Of a stretch of DNA of 64,000 bases, positions 44,958 through 55,900 are shown piece after piece (position 1 is the first letter of the stretch; each line of letters starts with the position of its first letter). The stretch comes from Leclercia sp. S52. GTDB taxonomy: Bacteria; Pseudomonadota; Gammaproteobacteria; Enterobacterales; Enterobacteriaceae. The notes under the pieces are model-generated. The model was not told the DNA's origin, made no database searches, and was given only the letters and a program-made list of their open reading frames with translations. The stretch spans positions 1,178,001-1,242,000 of the forward strand of contig NZ_CP152474.1 of NCBI RefSeq assembly GCF_039727615.1, in the 5' to 3' direction. Position numbers and translations under genes: made by a program.

Positions 44958-46485
44958 TTAGAACCCCTGAGCACTTGCGGTGACCAGTGCCGATTCTTCG
45001 GCCCGATCGCGAACAATATCGGCGGTCAGTTTGCCGCCGGACATCACCAGAATGCGGTCCGATACCGCCATAATCTCTTTCAAATCCGAGGTGGAAAACA
45101 CCACCGCGATGCCCTGCTGAGACAGCTGCACCATCATGCGGAACACGTCCGCTTTGGCGCCCACGTCTATGCCGCGCGTCGGCTCATCAAGGAACAGCAC
45201 CTTCGGATTGGTCAGCAGCGAGCGGCCAATCACCACTTTTTGCTGATTGCCGCCGCTGAGCGCCTGGATCTCCACCTCGGGGGTGGAAACCTTAATCGAC
45301 AGATTGCCGATGGTGCTGGCCACCACCGCCTGCTCCGCTTTCTGGGCGATGGTGAAACCGCGCTGCAGGCGACGCCACAGGCTGGCGATGGTCAGGTTGC
45401 TGGCCACCGACGACCCCGGAAATATCCCGGTGCGCTTGCGGTCTTCCGGCACCAGGCTCATCCCCATGCGGATGCGCTCGGCGGTGGTGAGCCGCTGCGG
45501 CACCGGTTTGCTGTCGAGCCACAGCTTGCCCAGATAGTTGCGCTCGGTGCCGAGCATGCACTCGAACAGCTCGGTGCGTCCGGCACCCATCAGGCCGTAG
45601 ATACCGACGATCTCCCCGGCGTTCACCTGGAAGCTGACGTCGTTAACCACCGTATTCCCGGCACTATTGACGCAGGTGATGTGTTCCGCCTCCAGCACTG
45701 GCGCGCCGAAGGTGCGGCCCGGCTCGAGGAAGTTGCTCACCGGATCGCTGCCGAGCATCTCGCGCACGATCCAGGGCACGTCGATATCCTGCACCTTCGC
45801 CTCGGCCTGGAATTTGCCGTCGCGCAGGATGGTGATGACATCGCCTATCGCCATCAGCTCTTCCAGCCGGTGGGAGATATAGATGATGGTGACCCCCCTG
45901 GCGGGTCAGCTCGCGGATCACCCGAAACAGGATCTCCACCTCGGTTTTACTCAGCGCCGAGGTGGGCTCGTCGAGGATCAGAATGTCGGCGTCCTCGGCC
46001 AGCGCCTTGGCGATCTCAATCAGCTGCTGCTGCCCGACCTTCAGGTTGCCGACCAGCTCCCGCGGGGAGATGGGCTGATCGAGGCGTTTCAGCAGCGCCG
46101 CGGTGCGGGACTCCTGCTCCGCCTCGTTAATCGGCGTCACCCCTTTTTGCAGCTCGCGCCCAAGGAAGACGTTCTCCGCCACGTTGAGGTTTTCAAACAG
46201 GTTCAGCTCCTGATGCACCATGCCGATCCCGTGGGCGGCGGCATCCCGGGTATTAGCGAACGCCACCTGCTTGCCGTTGAGCCACATCTCGCCGAGGCTG
46301 GGCTGCTGCACCCCGGCAAGGATTTTCATCAGCGTCGATTTCCCGGCGCCGTTCTCGCCGATAATAACGTTCACTTTGCCGCGCCAGACGCGGTAATCGA
46401 CCTTATCCAGCGCCACGGTACCAGGGAACAGCATCGAGATGCCGCGGGTGCTGAGGATAATGTCCTCTGCCGGGTTATCGCTCAT
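44958..46485 (-). pseudogene. Ribose-type ABC transporter ATPase (RbsA-like), frameshifted
   Basis: This is a duplicated ATPase with two nucleotide-binding halves. The first has Walker A GENGAGKST, signature LKVGQQQLIEIAKAL and DEPTSALS. The second has the degenerate GLMGAGRTE, signature LSGGNQQKVVIGRSL and DEPTRGID, as usual for this family. ATG 46485 is favoured by AGGAGA upstream. Six Cs at 45893-45898 break the frame. With five, the text reads ELTRQGVTIIYISHRLEELM and gives about 508 residues, the normal length. It lies between the DUF2291 lipoprotein gene and the permease gene. Confidence 0.88.
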
Positions 46486-47093
46486 CACGGCGTCTCCTGT
46501 TTCAGTTCCAGCGCCGCCGCTTCATTCGCTTTGCCGCCCGTCAGGGTGGTGGCGAACAGCACGGTGGCATTTTTACCGCTCCAGCTGTCATCGACTTTCG
46601 GCAGATGCTTCACCGCCTCGCGGTTTAACGCCCGGGAGAGCTGGGCATACTGGACCTGGTTGGTAAACTCATCGAAGCGGAAACCCGCCGCGTCGCGGAT
46701 GGCGTTGCCGCGCATCACCGGCCCGGTCTGGATCTGAAGCGGCTGGCCGTTCACCGTCATCACCAGTTTCTGCTCGTTGGCACTGCTGGCCTCCACGCGC
46801 TCCACTTTGCCGCTGAGGCGCACGAACACGCTCTGCGCGTTGTCAGAGGGCGTTTTCAGCTGGGTGGAAAGCGCACTGGCGTCCAGCGCATGGCTTTTGG
46901 CGGCATCGAGGATCCGTGGCTGCCAGGTTTGTTGCGCGATCTGCTGTGGGGTCTGGTTGTCAAAGCTCGCTTTAGCGTTGGGATCGGCAGGCATGATGGG
47001 CTTGCCGTTCTCATCCAGATCCACCACGGTGCAGGCCGTCAGCAACAGGGCGGCTGCGCCTGTTAGCGCGGCGCCCCATTGTTTTAACCGCAT
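46485..47093 (-). CDS. DUF2291-family lipoprotein
   Basis: The 202-residue protein has a lipoprotein signal (MRLKQWGAALTGAAALLLTAC with the lipobox LTAC), so it is anchored in a membrane and faces the periplasm. Its role is unknown, but the family commonly lies in ribose-type ABC operons between the binding protein and the ATPase, as here. Its stop codon overlaps the ATPase start (GTGATGA). Confidence 0.85.
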   Translation of the reverse strand: MRLKQWGAALTGAAALLLTACTVVDLDENGKPIMPADPNAKASFDNQTPQQIAQQTWQPRILDAAKSHALDASALSTQLKTPSDNAQSVFVRLSGKVERVEASSANEQKLVMTVNGQPLQIQTGPVMRGNAIRDAAGFRFDEFTNQVQYAQLSRALNREAVKHLPKVDDSWSGKNATVLFATTLTGGKANEAAALELKQETP

Positions 47094-47104
47094 ACTGCCT
47101 CCGC

Positions 47105-48171
<1,067 letters not shown>

Positions 48172-48181
48172 TCCTGAGCGG

Positions 48182-48826
48182 TTATGCATCGCAGATCAGG
48201 GTGATGACCATGCTGTCGATCCGGCACCAGTGAAGGGTAAATACCTGATTTTGTGCAAAGGGCGGGAGAGGGCGGGTGAGGGTTAAGGTCAGGTTGTCGG
48301 CCGCAAGCGCCGTCACGCGCGCGCTGTCGAAACCCATCCACGCCTGCACCTGGGGGAAGAGGGCTTTGAACAGGCTCTCTTTGGCGCTGAAGGCGAGGGT
48401 GAAGGCGAGGTCGAAGGGGAGATGACTCGCGACCAGAAGCTGAGCTTCCTGCGCATCAATCACCCCATCCTGAATTTCACGGGCTTCGCTTTCGACGATA
48501 ATGGCTTCACAATCGATGCCCACAAGTCCATTTTCCCGGCATATTGCTACAGCCTGCATGCCGCTGTGGGAAATGCTCCCGCTTATGCCCGCAGGCCACA
48601 GCGGTTCGCCGCTGCTGCCGATGCCGGGAATATTTTTTCGGTTCAGGGCATGAAACGCGGCGATGCGCCCGGCCAGATGATCGGCTTTGCGCTTGCGCCC
48701 GGCCTGGCTCAGTTGTTGATAGTGCGGCAGCCACAGAAGATCGGCCTCGGTAAAAGTCGCAGGATCGAAGGTGATGCGGTGAACGGTGTATCCGGCCAGA
48801 AGAAACGTGGAGTAAGAGGTCTGCAT
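48182..48826 (-). CDS. entD: Enterobactin synthase component D, phosphopantetheinyl transferase
   Basis: The 214-residue Sfp-type enzyme transfers 4'-phosphopantetheine from CoA to the carrier domains of EntB and EntF. Signature motifs are present: GISGSISHSG, GIDCEAIIVESEAREI (Mg2+/CoA site) and the late FSAKESLFKALFP. The start at 48826 (MQTSYSTFLLAGY) matches EntD; the longer upstream frame runs into a repeat. It lies just downstream of fepA on the same strand, as in E. coli, separated by two repeat copies. Confidence 0.96.
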   Translation of the reverse strand: MQTSYSTFLLAGYTVHRITFDPATFTEADLLWLPHYQQLSQAGRKRKADHLAGRIAAFHALNRKNIPGIGSSGEPLWPAGISGSISHSGMQAVAICRENGLVGIDCEAIIVESEAREIQDGVIDAQEAQLLVASHLPFDLAFTLAFSAKESLFKALFPQVQAWMGFDSARVTALAADNLTLTLTRPLPPFAQNQVFTLHWCRIDSMVITLICDA

Positions 48827-48881
48827 GTGCTTCTCGCCGTGGAAAAAAGGGCTCTTATGGTAGCACAAGCACCGGACGGTT

Positions 48882-48975
48882 CCCTCTCCCTTGAGGGAGA
48901 GGGTTAGGGTGAGGGGGAACAGGCAATGGTGCGGCCTGATGCCCTCACCCCGGCCCTCTCCCACAGGGAGAGGGA
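48882..48975. repeat. Inverted pair of the dispersed palindromic repeat between entD and fepA
   Basis: One copy (48882-48916, CCCTCTCCCTTGAGGGAGAG...) and one opposite copy (48929-48975, GTGCGGCCTGATGCCCTCAC...) lie back to back in the gap, ending five bases before the fepA stop codon. They may attenuate read-through from fepA into entD. Confidence 0.8.
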
Positions 48976-48979
48976 GGTG

Positions 48980-51220
48980 TCAGAACTGCGTATTCACGCT
49001 CATATACCAGGTGCGGCCCGGCTCGTTATAGGTATACGCACCCGCGCCATACATATAGGCCCCGGTGGTGGTATTCCCTGTGGTCTGGGCATTACCCGCA
49101 CGCCACTGGCGTTTGTCGAAGACGTTATCCACGCCGCCGGTCAGGCTGACGTATTTGGTCACGTCCCAGGTCGCGCTCAGGCCAACGATGCTGTACGGGC
49201 TGACTTCATCCAGCTCAGATCCGCTCGCCGGCTGGCCTTTGTAGTTGTACTTCTTCGGCTGCTGCTTGCCGTACCAGGTGAAGGTCGACTGCAGGGAGAC
49301 ATCCTGCTGTACCTGCCAGCTCAGGGTCGAGTTCAGCGTGTACTCCGGGATGATCGACAGACGGTCGCCGGTCTCCTTGTTCTTGCTTTGCAGCATGTAG
49401 GTGATGTTGTTAGTCCAGTTGATGGTGTCGCTGACCGGCACGTTCAGGGTGCCTTCCAGCCCTTCCACCACCGCCTTCGGCACGTTTTCCCACTGGTAGA
49501 TATCGGTTTTGGTCTTGCCGAGGGAGGTCTGACCCACCGGAGCATAGCCCGCTTCAATCTTGTCGCGATAGTCGTTACGGAACCAGGTCACGCCCGCCAG
49601 CCAGCCGTCGCGTTTCCACTCCAGACCGATCTCTTTATTGATGCTGGTTTCGGCTTTCAGATCCTCGTTACCCAGCATATAACAGCCGACGCCGTCCGCG
49701 CTCGCGTAGCAGCCCTGGCCCTTGCTGTAGAGCAGGTAGTTCGGGTTGGTCTGGTACAGGCTCGGGGCTTTATAGGCCCGGGCGATGCCCATCTTCAGGG
49801 TGAAGTCATCTCCCAGCCCCTGGGACAGGTTCAGGGACGGGCTCCAGTTGTTGCCGACGATAGAGTGATGATCGAAGCGCAGCGCCGGGGTCAGCATGGT
49901 GCTGTCGGTCAGCTCCATGTTGTTCTCCGCGAACAGGGAGAAGATTTCAGCATCGGAGTACGGGCTGCGGCTGTCGCTCACGCCCGGAATGGTGCCGCCC
50001 TGCAGGGCCTGGCCGTTGGAGGACATATCCTTCATCCGCTGCTGATCCCACTCGGTGCCGAGGGTCAGGTTCTGGTTGACGATAAAGTCGATCGGCAGGC
50101 TGATTTCGCTGTGCAGCATCACGTCGGACAGGTCGGTATCGGTAAACTTATTGCTGTTGAACAGCCCTTCCAGACCGCCCGCCAGCCCTTCACCCAGACG
50201 GGAGTTACGGGTGTGTTCATACTGCGCCCAGTTGTTGGTGGTGATGCCGTTATCCCAGCCGCCGGTCCAGGTCAGGGCGAAGTTCTGGCGATAGAGACGG
50301 TTGGTCTCTTTGCCGTAGTTCTTCTTCACCAGCCCGTTGCTGCTGTTGTCGTTGTTGGTGTTCTGGGTATCGCCCGCGTAGAGGTTGTTCTGACGGCTGT
50401 AACCGGCTTCGAACTGCAGGGCCTGCATCGGAGCAAAGTCCCAGCGCAGCACGCCGTTGACGTCTTTATTCTCGACCCCTTCGCGTCCGGCAGGCAGCGT
50501 ATCTGCGTAGGCGCCGGTACGTTCAGACTGATGGCCCTGGTTGATGTCCCAGGCGTCGGCCTGGGTTTTATCCAGGTTGCCGTACAGGCGGAAGCTGAAA
50601 TCCCCGCCCAGCGGGCCATTGAGGCTAAAGTTGGTGCGTTTGGTGGAGCCCTCTTCGTCGTGCTCAGGGGCATTCAGATAGGTGTTCCAGGAGCCGTGCC
50701 ACTCGTTGCTCACTTTTTTGGTGATGATGTTCACCACGCCGCCCGCCGCGCCGTTGCCATAACGCGCCGCCGCCGGGCCACGGATCACCTCGATGCGCTC
50801 GATCATCTCTGGCGGCACCCAGCCGGTATCACCGCGGGTGTCACGCTCGCCGCGCCAGCCCAGACGGATGGAGTTACGGCTGGTCACCGGCTTACCGTCA
50901 ATCAGGATCAGGGTATTTTCCGGGCCCATGCCGCGGATATCAATCTGGCGATTGTTGCCGCGCTGGCCGCTGGTGGAGTTCCCGGTGAGGTTAACGCCCG
51001 GCATGGTGCGGATGATCTCTGACACATCGCGCGCCGCCGGGTTTTTACGGATCTCATCCGCGGTGATGGTGGAAACGCCCGGCGCCTGCAGGTTCTGCTC
51101 GGCGGCGGTGATCACCATGGTATCTTCGTTGCCCGCGGTATCGGCTGCCATTGCAGGCAGTGCCACACCGTAAATCCCCAGGTTGACCAGTAAGGCCAGT
51201 GAGTGAAGCTTGTTATTCAT
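48980..51220 (-). CDS. fepA: Ferric enterobactin outer-membrane receptor FepA
   Basis: The 746-residue TonB-dependent receptor starts at 51220 (MNNKLHSLALLVNLGIYGVA, signal peptide cleaved after MAA or nearby). It has a TonB box region (EDTMVITAAEQN), a plug domain (TITADEIRKNP...GRGPAAARYGNGAAGG-type motifs) and a barrel ending in Phe. A Cys pair in a surface loop (CYASADGVGC) matches FepA. Identity with remembered E. coli FepA is high throughout, with differences mainly in surface loops. It is divergent from fes, with a Fur box between. Confidence 0.97.
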   Translation of the reverse strand: MNNKLHSLALLVNLGIYGVALPAMAADTAGNEDTMVITAAEQNLQAPGVSTITADEIRKNPAARDVSEIIRTMPGVNLTGNSTSGQRGNNRQIDIRGMGPENTLILIDGKPVTSRNSIRLGWRGERDTRGDTGWVPPEMIERIEVIRGPAAARYGNGAAGGVVNIITKKVSNEWHGSWNTYLNAPEHDEEGSTKRTNFSLNGPLGGDFSFRLYGNLDKTQADAWDINQGHQSERTGAYADTLPAGREGVENKDVNGVLRWDFAPMQALQFEAGYSRQNNLYAGDTQNTNNDNSSNGLVKKNYGKETNRLYRQNFALTWTGGWDNGITTNNWAQYEHTRNSRLGEGLAGGLEGLFNSNKFTDTDLSDVMLHSEISLPIDFIVNQNLTLGTEWDQQRMKDMSSNGQALQGGTIPGVSDSRSPYSDAEIFSLFAENNMELTDSTMLTPALRFDHHSIVGNNWSPSLNLSQGLGDDFTLKMGIARAYKAPSLYQTNPNYLLYSKGQGCYASADGVGCYMLGNEDLKAETSINKEIGLEWKRDGWLAGVTWFRNDYRDKIEAGYAPVGQTSLGKTKTDIYQWENVPKAVVEGLEGTLNVPVSDTINWTNNITYMLQSKNKETGDRLSIIPEYTLNSTLSWQVQQDVSLQSTFTWYGKQQPKKYNYKGQPASGSELDEVSPYSIVGLSATWDVTKYVSLTGGVDNVFDKRQWRAGNAQTTGNTTTGAYMYGAGAYTYNEPGRTWYMSVNTQF

Positions 51221-51396
51221 TGTATGTCCTGCTTTTCGATGCCGCATGCCTCATGGCTCCGTCCCGAATGGGTGAGGCGGCGGAAGGATATCGCCCGCAG
51301 TCTGCGAAAACCCCTCAGTCCTGAGTCAGTACGCAGCGCATGGCATGGTTATTTAATGTGCGCGCTTCCCACAGCGCGCCCATACGCTATTGCAAA

Positions 51397-51411
51397 TGAA
51401 AATAGTTATCA
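51397..51411. promoter_or_regulatory. Fur box between fepA and fes
   Basis: TGAAAATAGTTATCA matches the 7-1-7 Fur consensus TGATAATNATTATCA at 12 of 14 informative positions. It lies in the divergent fepA-entD / fes-ybdZ-entF control region, which is Fur-regulated in E. coli. More A/T-rich partial matches follow up to about 51430. Confidence 0.75.
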
Positions 51412-51474
51412 ATAATATTATCGATATTGTTTATCTTTTATCAAAAAAACCGAACAGGTCATGGGGTTAGAGTG

Positions 51475-52677
51475 GTGACGACGCGGGAAACGGGAAGTGA
51501 CGGCTGGTGGCAGTCGAAACAGGGGCCCGAATGGGTGCGGGAAGGGGATCACTGTCGGGTCACATTCTGGTGGCGCGATCCGGGCGGAACAGAGCAGACG
51601 TCGCCGCTGAAACGGGTGTGGCTCTACATCACCGGCGTGACCGATCACCACCATAATGCCCGTCCGCAGACGCTGGTGCGCATTGCCGGAACCGACGTCT
51701 GGCAGTGGCAGGGCGAGTTCAGCCCAAACTGGCGCGGCAGCTACTGTTTTATCCCCTCAGCTCACGAAGACGACTTCAGTGAGGCGGTGTTTGCCACCGA
51801 TCCGCCGGATCGCATGGCCCTGCGCGAAGGCTGGCGCAAGCTGCTGCCGCACGCCGTTGCCGATCCGCTTAACCCACAGCACTGGCGCGGCGGGCGCGGT
51901 CATCCGGTCTCGGCGCTGGAGATGCCCGAAGCCCCGGTTCAGCCGGGCTGGGATCGCCTTACTACCGCTTATCCTCCTCCACACTGTATTTCCTGGGAAA
52001 GCGCCAGGCTCGGCAACACCCGCCGGGTCTGGATCTTCACCACCGGCGAAGAAACCCCTCACGAGCGCCCGCTGGCGGTGCTGCTCGACGGCCAGTTCTG
52101 GGCCGAAAGCATGCCTGTGTGGCCCGCGCTGACGGCGCTCACCGACCAGGGCCAGCTGCCGCCCGCGGTCTACGTGCTGATCGACGTGATCGACACCGCC
52201 CACCGCAGCCGCGAGCTGCCGTGCAACCCCGACTTCTGGCTGGCGGTGCAGGAAGAACTCCTTCCGCAGGTACATCAGCTGGTGCCATTCAGCGACCGCG
52301 CCGACCGCACGGTGGTCGCCGGGCAGAGCTTCGGCGGGCTCTCCGCCCTCTATGCCGGGCTGCACTGGCCGGAGCGTTTTGGCTGCGTGCTCAGCCAGTC
52401 GGGCTCTTTCTGGTGGCCCCATCGCGGCGGCAAGCAGGACGGCATGATTATCGAACAGCTTAAAAACCAACAGCTGTCGGCGAAGGGCCTGCGCATCGTC
52501 CTGGAGGCGGGACGACGGGAACCGCTGATCTACCGCGCCTGTCAGGCGCTGTACGCCGAGCTACAGCATACGCAGCAGCCTGTTTTCTGGCGTCCGGTGG
52601 ACGGCGGACATGATGCACTTTGCTGGCGGGGAGGGTTGACGCAGGGGCTGATGACTCTCTGGCAGCCGCTTATTTAA
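51475..52677 (+). CDS. fes: Enterobactin/ferric enterobactin esterase Fes
   Basis: This 400-residue cytoplasmic alpha/beta hydrolase cuts the trilactone of ferric enterobactin to release iron. The nucleophile motif is GQSFGG in VVAGQSFGGLSALYAGLHWP, and the catalytic His lies in VDGGHDALCWRGG near the end. The start is uncertain: GTG 51475 (then TTRETGSDGWWQSK) fits the E. coli N-terminus best, with GTG 51472 as an alternative. The in-frame TTG at 51427 lies in the promoter. It is the first gene of the fes-ybdZ-entF operon. Confidence 0.95.
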   Translation: MTTRETGSDGWWQSKQGPEWVREGDHCRVTFWWRDPGGTEQTSPLKRVWLYITGVTDHHHNARPQTLVRIAGTDVWQWQGEFSPNWRGSYCFIPSAHEDDFSEAVFATDPPDRMALREGWRKLLPHAVADPLNPQHWRGGRGHPVSALEMPEAPVQPGWDRLTTAYPPPHCISWESARLGNTRRVWIFTTGEETPHERPLAVLLDGQFWAESMPVWPALTALTDQGQLPPAVYVLIDVIDTAHRSRELPCNPDFWLAVQEELLPQVHQLVPFSDRADRTVVAGQSFGGLSALYAGLHWPERFGCVLSQSGSFWWPHRGGKQDGMIIEQLKNQQLSAKGLRIVLEAGRREPLIYRACQALYAELQHTQQPVFWRPVDGGHDALCWRGGLTQGLMTLWQPLI

Positions 52678-52691
52678 CAATGGAGTCTGGT

Positions 52692-52904
52692 ATGGAATTC
52701 AGTAACCCCTTCGACGATCCGCAGGGTCTGTTCGCCATTGTGCAAAACGCGCAGCAGCAGTACAGCCTGTGGCCGCAGCAGTGCGCCTTGCCCGACGGCT
52801 GGCGCGTGGTATGCGAGCCGCAGTCGCAGGAAGCCTGTCAGCAGTGGCTTACCAACCGCTGGCAAACCCTGATCCCGGCCCATTTTGCACAGGTGAACGC
52901 ATGA
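52692..52904 (+). CDS. ybdZ: MbtH-like protein YbdZ
   Basis: The 70-residue MbtH-family protein binds and activates the adenylation domain of EntF. The family core is present: NPFDDPQGLFAIVQNAQQQYSLWP near the start and ALPDGWRVVCEPQSQEACQQWL. Start ATG 52692 gives MEFSNPFDDPQ, like E. coli (MAFSNPFDDPQ). The stop overlaps the entF start (ATGA). Confidence 0.95.
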   Translation: MEFSNPFDDPQGLFAIVQNAQQQYSLWPQQCALPDGWRVVCEPQSQEACQQWLTNRWQTLIPAHFAQVNA

Positions 52905-55900
52905 GCGCACAACTTCCTCTCGTGGCCGCCCAGCCGGGGATCTGGATGGCGGAACAGCTTTCCGACCTGCCCAACGCCTGGAGCGTAGCCCACTACGTCG
53001 AGCTGACCGGCCCGGTTAATGCCCCGCTGCTGGCGAAAGCGGTGGTGGCGGGCATGATGCAGGCCGATACCCTGCGCACGCAGTTTACCGAGGACAACGG
53101 TGAGATCCGCCAGTGGGTGGATGACACCATGCTCCTGCCGGAGCCGCAGATTATTGACCTGCGCGCCCACGCCGATCCGCACGCTGCGGCGCAGGCGCAG
53201 ATGCACGCCGATCTTAACCAGAACCTGCGCGTCGACAGCGGTCAGTCGCTGGCCTTCCACCTGCTGATGCAGGTGGCTGACAACCGCTGGTACTGGTATC
53301 AGCGCTATCACCACTTAGTGGTGGATGGCTTCAGCTTTCCGGCCATTACCCGCCAGATCGCCGCCATTTATTGCGCCTGGTCCAACGGCGACGCCACGCC
53401 GGACTCGCCGTTTACGCCATTTGCTGAAGTGGTAGAGGAATATCAGCGCTACCGCGACAGCGAGGCATACGTGCGCGACGGTGCCTTCTGGGCCGAACAG
53501 CGCAGGCAGCTCCCGCCGCCGGTATCGCTCTCCAGCGCGCCGCTGCCGGGACGTGCCGCCACCACCGATATTCTGCGCCTGAAGCTGACCGCCGATCGTC
53601 AGGCGTTTAGCCGTTTAACCACGGTCAGCCAGAGCCAGCGCACCGACCTCGCCCTGGCGCTGGTGGCCCTGTGGCTCGCCCGCCTGACCGGACGCATGAA
53701 CTATGCCGCCGGGTTTATCTTTATGCGCCGGATGGGCTCCGCGGCGCTGACCGCCACCGGCCCGGTGCTGAACGTGCTGCCGCTGGCGGTGAATATCAGG
53801 GCACAGGAGACGCTGCCGGAGCTGGCCCAGCGCCTGGCCGGTCAGATGAAAAAAATGCGCCGTCATCAGCGTTACGACGCCGAGCAGATTGTCCGCGACA
53901 GCGGGCGCGCAGCCAGCGACGAAGCCCTGTTTGGCCCGGTGTTCAACGTCAAGGTCTTCGACTACCAGCTGGATATCGAGGGCGTTCAGGCAGTCACCCA
54001 CACCCTGGCGACCGGCCCGGTCAACGACCTCGAGATGGCGCTGTTCCCGGACGAGGAGGGCGGCCTGAGCATTGAGATCCTCGCCAACAAGCAGCGTTAC
54101 GATGAGGCCACCCTGGTGCGCCACGTCGAGCGCCTCCATGCCTTGCTGGCGCAGTTTGCTGCCAACATCGATCTGCGCTGCGGCGAGGCCGAAACGGTGT
54201 CTGACGCCGAATATCAGCAGCTGGAAAAGATTAACCAGACAGCAGTTCCTCTGCCGCTCACCACCCTGAGCGCGCTGGTGGCGGAGCAGGCGGCGAAAAC
54301 CCCGGACGCCCCGGCGCTGGCCGATGCACAATACGAACTGAATTATCGCCAGATGCGCGAGCAGGTGGTGGCCCTGGCGAACCAGCTCCGTGCCCGGGGC
54401 GTGAAGCCCGGCGACAGCGTGGCGGTGGCGCTACCGCGTTCGGTATTCCTGACCCTGGCCCTGCACGCCATTGTCGAAGCGGGGGCCGCCTGGCTGCCGC
54501 TGGACACCGGGTATCCCGACGATCGCCTGCAGATGATGATCGAGGACGCGAAGCCGTCGCTGCTCATCACCGACGATAACCAGCGTCCGCGCTTCAGCCA
54601 TCTGCCTGTGTCCCTTTTTAGTTACAACACACTATTAAGTTCTGAGGGCAGCGCCCCGCTCAACCTCAGTGCCCCGGAACAAACCGCCTATATCATCTTT
54701 ACCTCCGGCTCGACAGGACGGCCGAAAGGGGTGATGGTCGGCCAGACCGCCATTGTCAACCGCCTGCTGTGGATGCAAAACCACTACCCGCTCACCGCTG
54801 CCGACGTGGTGGCGCAAAAAACGCCGTGCAGCTTTGACGTCTCGGTATGGGAGTTCTGGTGGCCGTTTATCGCCGGGGCGAAGCTGGTGATGGCCGAGCC
54901 GGAGGCGCACCGCGATCCGCTGGCGATGCAGGATTTCTTTGCGAAATACGGCGTCACCACCACCCACTTTGTCCCCTCGATGCTGGCGGCCTTTGTCGCC
55001 TCGCTGACCCCGGAAAACGCCGCCTGCTGCGCCAGCCTGAAACAGGTATTTTGCAGCGGCGAAGCTCTGCCCACCGCCCTGTGCCGGGAGTGGGAGCAGC
55101 TCACCCACGCGCCGCTGCATAATCTGTATGGCCCCACTGAAGCGGCGGTGGACGTCAGCTGGTATCCGGCCTTTGGCCCGGAGCTGGCATTGGTGACAGG
55201 CAACAGCGTGCCGATCGGCTTCCCGGTATGGAACACCGGCCTGCGCATTCTGGATGCGATGATGCGCCCGGTGCCGTTCGGGGTGGCGGGGGATCTCTAT
55301 CTCACCGGCATCCAGCTGGCGCAGGGCTACCTGGGCCGTCCGGACCTGACCGCCAGCCGCTTTATCGCCGACCCATTCGCGCCTGGCGAGCGCATGTACC
55401 GCACCGGTGACGTGGCCCGCTGGCTGGATAACGGCGCGGTGGAATATTTAGGTCGCAGCGACGATCAGCTGAAAATTCGCGGCCAGCGCATTGAGCTGGG
55501 GGAAATCGACCGGGCGATGCTGACCCTGCCGGACGTGGCTCAGGCGGTGACCCATGCCTGCGTCATCAACCAGGCGGCGAACACCGGCGGCGATGCCCGT
55601 CAGCTGGTGGGTTACATGGTCTCGGAATCCGGCCTGCCGCTGGATCGCGACGCGCTTTTAACTGCCCTGAAAACCCAGCTGCCGCCGCATATGGTGCCAG
55701 TGGTGTTACTGCAACTCAGCGCGCTGCCGCTCAGCGCCAACGGCAAACTGGATCGCAAGGCGCTGCCGCTGCCGGAGCTGACGGTGAAAACTCAGGGCCG
55801 CGCCCCGGAAAGCGATACCGAACAGGCGATTGCCGCGGCGTTTTCTACTCTGCTGGGCTGTGAGATCAACGACATCGAGGCGGATTTCTTCGCCCTTGGC

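Noticed and set aside
44538..46130. Plus-strand frame of 530 codons opposite the sugar ABC ATPase and permease
   Set aside because: Antisense shadow of two well-identified transporter genes, with low-complexity, His- and Arg-rich translation.
48926..51022. Long plus-strand reading frame of 698 codons opposite fepA
   Set aside because: It is the antisense shadow of the clearly real fepA and has no recognisable domain; high GC removes stop codons on the other strand.
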